DNA from: Bacillus suaedaesalsae
Lineage (GTDB): Bacteria > Bacillota > Bacilli > Bacillales > SA4
NCBI RefSeq assembly: GCF_016890225.1
Contig: NZ_JAFELM010000007.1
Span: 1-46,965 of the forward strand
DNA length: 46,965 nucleotides
Direction: 5' to 3'
Within the stretch, counting starts at the first letter, position 1, and every line of letters starts with the position of its first letter. The notes beneath the pieces were generated by a model, which had not been told where the DNA came from, searched no databases, and saw nothing but the letters and a program-made list of their open reading frames with translations. This document shows, in pieces, positions 42,086 to 46,965 of the stretch. Made by a program: the position numbers and the translations under genes.

Positions 42086-43612
42086 GTGCATTTACCAGTG
42101 ATTTATAACAGTTTAGAAGAGGCTGGAGATAACATTTTGCAGTTAATTAGCCGGATGGTTCATGTTAATACATTCTGTATCACGAGTATTGATGAGACAA
42201 GCAGTTATTTTATAAGTGTTCTTAATCAAAAAGAAATACTTGCAGAAGCGGGAATCAAGATTTCTGTTTATGATGCCTACTGACACCTCTTATTTCAAAG
42301 TGGTCGGGAACCACTACTCATAAATGATACATCATTACATGATCAAGCATGTAGCATGGACATAACGAAGGACTTAAAAATAAAGAGCTTCCTTGGTGTT
42401 CCTATCTTCAAACAGGATGGTAGTTTGTATGGAAACTTATGTTGTTTTGATACAGAAACATATTCTTTTACAGAAGAAGATATTAAGCTTCTTCAAACGA
42501 TGTCTACCTTTCTAACATATGTCGTTGAATTGGAGACATCGAAATTTCAAATTGAAAAAGATCTAGATCGCCTATCACATGAGAGTGAATTAATTTTAAA
42601 TTCATTATCTGAAGGTGTATTTGGCTTGGATATAAACGGGAGTATTACATTCTGTAATCCGGCAACTACCAACTTATTAAATTATGAAGAAAAAGAATTA
42701 ATAGGGAAGACTCCTACTTCAACATTTCTTAATAATGAGGATAAATCTGAATTGCTACTGACATTAATAGACGGAAAAACAAGGTCTATTTCTCATGAAT
42801 CTTTTTATTCCAAAGATGGACATCATTTCCCGGTAGAATACCGTGCAAATGCAATCTTGGAAAAAGGAAGAATCACAGGAGGGGTTGTTACATTTATTGA
42901 TATTACCGAGCGAAGAAATTCAGAAGACATTATTCTTAAATCTGAAAAACTCTCACTTGCAGGTCAATTAGCGGCAGGAATTGCACATGAAATTCGAAAT
43001 CCGTTAACTTCAATTAAAGGCTTTCTGCAATTAATTGGAGACGGGTACGAAAAAGAAACGTATATTCAGATTATGAGTGATGAGCTAATTCGAATTGAAT
43101 CAATTGTTAGTGAATTACTTCTTTTAGCAAAGCCACAAGATGTGAATTTTAAACCTGAACTAGTTGGATTAATCATAACGGATGTCATCTCTATTTTAGA
43201 AACACAGGCAAATATGAATAATACGCAACTCTTACTCGACATCCAAGAGGAAAATCTCTTTATCAACTGTGATAGTAACCAAATGAAACAGGTGTTTATT
43301 AACCTTGTCAAAAATTCGGTCGAGGCTCTCCCAACTGGTGGGGTCGTTGAGGTGGGAGTAAAAGTAGCTGGAAACTACATAGAGATTTCTGTGAAAGATA
43401 ATGGTGTAGGGATTCCTTTAGAAAAGATAAATCAAATTGGACAGCCTTTTTATTCAACAAAAGAAGAAGGTACAGGGCTTGGTCTTATGGTGAGCTTTAA
43501 CATCATTCAAAATCATCAAGGAACCGTAAAAGTAGAAAGTGAAAGAAATAAAGGGACAACCTTTACGATTACACTACCAATATATGAACAGCCCGAGTAT
43601 ATACTAATATAA
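42086..43612 (+). pseudogene. GAF-PAS sensor histidine kinase, interrupted by in-frame TGA
   Basis: A 508-codon frame starts at GTG 42086, after GGTGGAGG (42072-42079), and has one TGA at 42281-42283 (codon 66). The frame stays open on both sides, and the protein reads smoothly across it (VYDAY, stop, HLLFQSGREPLLINDTS). Domains are GAF (codons about 1-150), PAS (about 165-275), HisKA with the phospho-acceptor His301 in GIAHEIRNPLTSIKG, and HATPase with N box FINLVKNSVEAL, DNGVGIP and EGTGLGL. It has no membrane helices and resembles soluble sporulation-type kinases. An in-frame ATG at 42356 has no ribosome site. No response regulator is adjacent. It may be a recent nonsense mutation, a sequencing error, or readthrough. 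Confidence 0.8.
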
Positions 43613-43739
43613 TTAGATAACTCGGGCTTAAGGTTCGTTTTCTATGAAACAATCGGTATATAACTCTCCATCTCAACTTCAAGTAATGATTCCTCCGATA
43701 ACGGAGAAAGAAGCTTACGATACTAATATACCTTGCCTT

Positions 43740-44591
43740 TTACAGTACTGGAATCCAAATCTCAGAATAGTAGTTAGGAGAGAACGGGTCTCCATCGGGA
43801 TAAACTTCTAACTCGGGTGTACCTGCATGCTTGTAGCCACTAGTCGGGAACCACTCTGAGAAAATTTCCTTCCATACCTTTTGCATCGCATCCGGCATGG
43901 CACCGTTAACTTCGAATACAACCCATTTAGAAGCTGGGATTTCTAAACTACTATACCCTTCAGGTGTATCACCTTCTCGCTCTGCTGCAATCCAATAATC
44001 CATCTGAGTTTGGTTAGTCGCTGCACATACCCCCAGTACGCCTTTAATTTGCCCGTTATTTGCCTTAAATAAAGTACTGCTCGTTCCGTTATCATTCGCT
44101 TCATCCCACATCTTAGGAATACCGATTAAGTTCTCCCCATTTGCATATGAAAACTCTTTTTTTACACCGATGATTTTAAATGCTTCACGTTCAATCACAT
44201 TGTACTTCACAGGTTCTGCTCCCTTCAGAATCACCTGAATTTTCAGGCGTTCATAAAATGTTAGTTTTCCTACATACTTCCGTGCTTCACTTGGAGATAC
44301 ACCATGCTGTCTTCGAAATGCCTTTGAAAAAGCTTCAGGAGTGTCGTATCCATACTTGTAGGCGACATCAATCACCTTGCAATTCGTTGTCGTTATCTCT
44401 TTTGCAGCTAACGTCAACCGGCGGCGCCTAATATACTCTCCTACGGACAAATCAGTCAAAATCATAAATGTTCGTTGAAAGTGAAATTCCGATGAGTTCG
44501 CTTGCTTCGCGATAACTGCCATTGTTAAGTCTTCCTGCAAATGATCTTCAATATAGTCAATTGCCTTTTGGATTGATTCCACCCATGCCAT
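43740..44591 (-). CDS. AraC-family regulator with GyrI-like effector domain
   Basis: 283-residue transcription factor. The N-terminal AraC DNA-binding domain (about 5-105) shows two helix-turn-helix parts, LTMAVIAKQANSSEFHFQR and VIDVAYKYGYDTPEAFSKAF, ending in RQHGVSPSEARK. The C-terminal GyrI-like domain (about 125-283) binds small hydrophobic molecules in relatives such as Rob and BmrR. The start is ATG 44591, eight bases after AAGGAG; the earlier GTG overlaps that site. No transporter gene is next to it, so its target is unclear. Confidence 0.88.
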   Translation of the reverse strand: MAWVESIQKAIDYIEDHLQEDLTMAVIAKQANSSEFHFQRTFMILTDLSVGEYIRRRRLTLAAKEITTTNCKVIDVAYKYGYDTPEAFSKAFRRQHGVSPSEARKYVGKLTFYERLKIQVILKGAEPVKYNVIEREAFKIIGVKKEFSYANGENLIGIPKMWDEANDNGTSSTLFKANNGQIKGVLGVCAATNQTQMDYWIAAEREGDTPEGYSSLEIPASKWVVFEVNGAMPDAMQKVWKEIFSEWFPTSGYKHAGTPELEVYPDGDPFSPNYYSEIWIPVL

Positions 44592-44719
44592 GTCACTCAC
44601 TCCTTAATTACATACTACTAGCGTTCTATAAAGAAAACCTGTCATGAAATGCTCTTCTCTGACAGGGTAAATGAAAAAGGTTACAGAGTATTTCTCCATA
44701 ACCTTCAAATCCTCCTCTA

Positions 44720-44752
44720 AAAAGAAAAAGAGTACTGAAAAATTCAGCACTC
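44720..44752 (-). terminator. Intrinsic terminator of the small minus-strand gene
   Basis: Read on the minus strand, GAGTGCTGAA pairs with TTCAGTACTC around TTTTT, followed by TTTTTCTTTTT. It overlaps the last bases of the gene at 44751-44975. Two further imperfect hairpins lie between here and the AraC gene. Confidence 0.85.
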
Positions 44753-44975
44753 AGTTATACCTCTTCGTAGATCCGATATCATCAACTTCTTCAAAGGAAA
44801 AATTGTAAACGGATTTCTCATCGTCATTATATACCTGTATGAATTGCTTTTTCACATCATAATCAAGTAATCTGCCATATAAACGCTGGCGGCCTTTCTT
44901 TTGTTTCATCATATCTACGTAGATAAGCTCATTGTTTTCCTTCCACCTTTTAAAGTTCTCCTCTATTTCCTTCAT
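44751..44975 (-). CDS. Small hypothetical protein
   Basis: 74-residue soluble protein with no family I recognise. The N-terminal part is a charged helix (EIEENFKRWKENNE), and the C-terminal half reads as a small beta barrel (GRQRLYGRLLDYDVKKQFIQ, then VYNFSFEEVDDI), similar in pattern to YolD-like or Sm-like barrels. The start is ATG 44975, preceded by GGGGAAG on the minus strand; upstream in-frame codons run into the divergent promoter region. It diverges from the DUF4395 gene. Confidence 0.65.
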   Translation of the reverse strand: MKEIEENFKRWKENNELIYVDMMKQKKGRQRLYGRLLDYDVKKQFIQVYNDDEKSVYNFSFEEVDDIGSTKRYN

Positions 44976-45010
44976 TGATGAACTTCCCCTTTGCAGAAAA
45001 TACAAAATAA

Positions 45011-45053
45011 TTGACATATAACGTATAACCAACCAATACTATATGTATAGTAT
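45011..45053 (+). promoter_or_regulatory. Promoter with overlapping palindromic operator for the DUF4395 gene
   Basis: TTGACA at 45011-45016 is a perfect -35. AATACT at 45035-45040 is the likely -10, with an 18-base spacer. The dyad ATACTATA-TG-TATAGTAT (45036-45053) covers the -10 and the probable start of transcription, an ideal place for a repressor. It lies in the region shared with the divergent small gene, so one regulator could control both. The regulator is not identified. Confidence 0.55.
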
Positions 45054-45075
45054 GTAATAAAAAGGAGTTTTAAAA

Positions 45076-45483
45076 ATGGGAATACCCAAGCCGTTGGTTC
45101 AAATCAATCAGCTTTTTATCGTAGTAACAGCGTTAGTAGGGCTACTTATTAGTCCATATATATTATTTCTCCCCCTAATGAATGGAATTATCACACTTGC
45201 AACAAAGCAAAACCCAGTGATTAAAATGAGTAGAGGCTTGTTAAAAAAATCGTCTGATTCATATGTTCAGGAAGACAAAGATCAGCAATTGTTTAACCAG
45301 TGGATTGCGACAATCTGTCTGGCTATCGCAGTAATCAGCTTTTTCCTTGGAGCATCAATCGTTGGTTATGTTTTTGGTGGTATGGTGATTTTTGCTGCAG
45401 GCTTAGCTTTATGTGGTTACTGTATAGGATGTACGATTCGTTATCGTTATATGATGTGGAAATATAAAAGAATAAATAGTTAA
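45076..45483 (+). CDS. DUF4395 family membrane protein
   Basis: 135-residue protein with four hydrophobic helices: two near residues 10-45, and two near 77-118. The pair of cysteines in GYCIGCTIRYRY near residue 117 and FNQWIATICL are typical of DUF4395. Some family members are linked to thiol or sulphur metabolism, but no function is established. AAAGGAG precedes the ATG. Its stop codon overlaps a hairpin. Confidence 0.82.
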   Translation: MGIPKPLVQINQLFIVVTALVGLLISPYILFLPLMNGIITLATKQNPVIKMSRGLLKKSSDSYVQEDKDQQLFNQWIATICLAIAVISFFLGASIVGYVFGGMVIFAAGLALCGYCIGCTIRYRYMMWKYKRINS

Positions 45484-45504
45484 GATGCCTACACTAGGCA
45501 TCTT
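45482..45504. terminator. Hairpin overlapping the DUF4395 stop codon
   Basis: AAGATGCC pairs perfectly with GGCATCTT around TACACTA. It has no T-run of its own and probably acts together with the hairpin that follows. Confidence 0.5.
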
Positions 45505-45505
45505 C

Positions 45506-45552
45506 AGACTGTAGACAAACTCGATAATATCGAGTTGTCTGCAGTCTTTTTT
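45506..45552 (+). terminator. Strong T-tailed hairpin, possible IS1182 left end
   Basis: AGACTGTAGACAAACTCGAT pairs with ATCGAGTTGTCTGCAGTCT (one bulge) around AAT, followed by six T. It can terminate the DUF4395 transcript. The sequence resembles ends of IS1182-type elements in Bacillaceae as I recall them, so it could mark the left boundary of the insertion sequence and shield its transposase from read-in. The match to IS ends needs the other end for proof. Confidence 0.6.
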
Positions 45553-45579
45553 CTATTTTTATGAAGTTCTCTGTAAGAC

Positions 45580-45710
45580 AAGGTGATTTCCGCTCCATGG
45601 CACTCGCTTTCCGCGGGGTGGGCGGTGAGCCTCCTCTCCGTTCCGCCTGTGGGGTCTCACCTGTCCCACTGCCTCCCGCAGGAGTCGAGTGCCATTCCAC
45701 TTCAATCGGT
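45580..45710. repeat. GC-rich dispersed hairpin element of Bacillaceae type
   Basis: ATGGCACTCG (45597-45606) pairs with CGAGTGCCAT (45686-45695). Inside it CCGCGGG faces CCCGCAGG, and GGTGAGCC faces GGTCTCACC, making a long imperfect hairpin that is far more GC-rich than the flanks. Similar hairpins occur in many Bacillus genomes. A fragment of the right end is at 25394-25431. It lies just upstream of the transposase gene, and whether it belongs to the IS is unclear. Confidence 0.65.
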
Positions 45711-45782
45711 TATTAAATTCATTCTGTTCTATAATATCTTCTTATTTTAAAATAAAAAAAGAATAATAATTGAGGTGACATT

Positions 45783-46965
45783 ATGCTAACGAAACATAAT
45801 TCTATACAAAGAGATCAAATCGAAATGATAGCTTTAGATGAACTTGTTCCTGCCAATCATCTAGTACGCAAACTTGAAGTGGCAATTGATTTTTCTTTCA
45901 TTTATCCTCTTGTTAAAGATATGTACTCTGAAGTTGGTCGCCCAAGTATTGACCCAATTATCTTAGTAAAAATGGCATTTATCCAATACATATTCGGTAT
46001 TCGATCAATGCGTAAGACTATAGACGAAATAGAAACAAATATGGCAAATCGTTGGTTTTTAGGTTATGGGTTTCATGATAAGATCCCTCACTTCTCTACC
46101 TTCGGTAAAAATTATGAAAGACGTTTTAAAGATACAGACTTATTTGAACAAATCTTTTATCGAATCTTAAAAGAAGCAGCTGATAAGAAATTGATTAGTG
46201 CTGAACACGTCTTTGTTGATTCAACACATGTAAAAGCTAGTGCTAATAAGCGGAAATTCGAAAAGAAAGTTGTGCGGAAAGAAACTCGAGCTTACCAGGA
46301 GCGACTACAAGAAGAAATTAATAAAGATCGTGAAGACCATGATAAACCACCTTTTCCACCTGATAAATTTGACCAAGAAGAGATGAAAGAGATCAAAGAA
46401 AGTACAACAGATCCGGAAAGTGGATACTATGTTAAGGATGAACGCACGAAACAGTTCGCTTACTCCTTTCATGCAGATGCAGACAGAAAAGGTTTTGTAT
46501 TAGGTTCAACAGTTACAGCTGGAAATGTTCATGATAGTAATCTTCTTGAGTCTTTAGTAGAGAAAGTGAAAGAGTCAATTGGTAAACCAAAAGCAGTTGC
46601 GGCTGATACAGCTTATAAAACACCTGCCATTGCACAATATCTAATAGAAAATGACATTACACCGGCATTTCCATATACACGCCCACGAACAAAAGAAGGA
46701 TACTTTAGGAAACATGATTACGTATACGATGAGCACTATGACTGCTATATATGTCCGAAAGGACAGATACTAAACTATTCAACCACCACTAAGGAAGGTT
46801 ATCGTCAATACAAGTCTGACCCACATTACTGTTCGACTTGTCCTTTACTTGCTCAATGTACACAGAGTAGAATCATCAAAAGCTTATACAACGTCATGTG
46901 TGGGAAGCGTATGTGGAGGAAGCAGAACATCTTCGTCATCACGAGGAAGTTAAAGAGATATATGC
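45783..46965 (+). mobile_element. IS1182-family transposase gene, frameshifted, cut by window end
   Basis: The frame from ATG 45783 encodes an IS1182-type transposase: N-terminal DUF772 region (VPANHLVRKLEVAIDFSFIY, GRPSIDPIILVKMAFIQY, then FSTFGKNYERRF), DDE part with FVDSTHVKASANK and AADTAYKTPAIAQYL, and a C-terminal zinc-like cluster (YICPKG, YCSTCPLLAQC). At about 46868-46872 the expected continuation (RHVWEAYVEEAEHLRHHEE) moves to another frame. One extra A in AGAATCATC would restore it. The copy is therefore probably dead unless this is a base-call error. The gene runs off the right edge. AGGTGACATT precedes the ATG. Confidence 0.85.

Noticed and set aside
42356-43612. Independent short histidine kinase gene starting at ATG 42356
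   Set aside because: There is no ribosome site, it would begin in the middle of the GAF domain, and the upstream codons continue the same frame back to the TGA.
45494-45700. Minus-strand 68-codon frame
   Set aside because: It lies across the hairpins and GC-rich repeat and reads as low-complexity Pro/Gly/Arg sequence.

Overview
The window is about 47 kb of low-GC Firmicute DNA, most likely from a Bacillus-like member of the Bacillaceae. The evidence is AGGAGG-type ribosome binding sites with frequent TTG and GTG starts, a Bacillus-order pur operon, and the gene order yebE-yebG-purEKBCSQLFMNHD-yerA-yerB-yerC-pcrB-pcrA-ligA-yerH-opuE/putP-gatCAB, which follows the B. subtilis chromosome. No species can be named from the sequence alone.

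Layout. The left edge (1-92) is the 3' part of a 5S rRNA gene, so an rRNA operon lies just outside. Then come a DUF3231 gene (minus), a two-gene YibE/YibF-type membrane operon, an unknown membrane protein, a secreted TIMP-like protein and a small heat-shock protein (both minus), then yebE-yebG. From 6.5 to 19.5 kb lies the complete 12-gene de novo IMP operon. It is controlled by two PurR boxes, a sigma-A promoter and a guanine-class riboswitch with a terminator. From 19.5 to 32 kb are small membrane proteins, the yerA, yerB and yerC homologues, an unknown gene, a second DUF3231 gene, and pcrB, pcrA, ligA and camS/yerH. A LexA-type box sits between pcrB and pcrA. From 32 to 42 kb are a lone rocA/pruA, a serine hydrolase, a TSUP permease, an unusual 1.15-kb intergenic region, a proline-type symporter with its own tiny membrane protein, and gatCAB, which makes the Asp/Glu-tRNA amidotransferase. 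The last 5 kb hold a GAF-PAS histidine kinase gene broken by one in-frame TGA, an AraC/GyrI regulator, a small unknown gene, a DUF4395 gene behind a palindromic operator, and an IS1182-type transposase that runs off the right edge and carries a frameshift.

The most unusual material is intergenic. Two arrays of unrelated short motifs (TCGNCGAA x8 at 23272-23422, GGCTCATAAA x5 at 36287-36378) both repeat every 19-21 bp, about two turns of B-DNA, and neither is coding. Two families of palindromic REP-like elements (core GGGGGCCTGTCCCCC, and core GTGCCTGGCAC) are scattered between and inside operons, once as a head-to-head REPIN-like doublet. A tandemly duplicated stretch of about 136 bp at 35869-36165, ending at a terminator, holds a possible 53-residue protein.

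The purine operon converts PRPP to IMP, and the riboswitch and PurR boxes give two layers of control. PcrA and LigA supply helicase and ligase for repair, consistent with the LexA box. RocA and the adjacent proline symporter are compatible with proline uptake and oxidation to glutamate. All homology statements are from recognition of motifs and family signatures; no database search was run.
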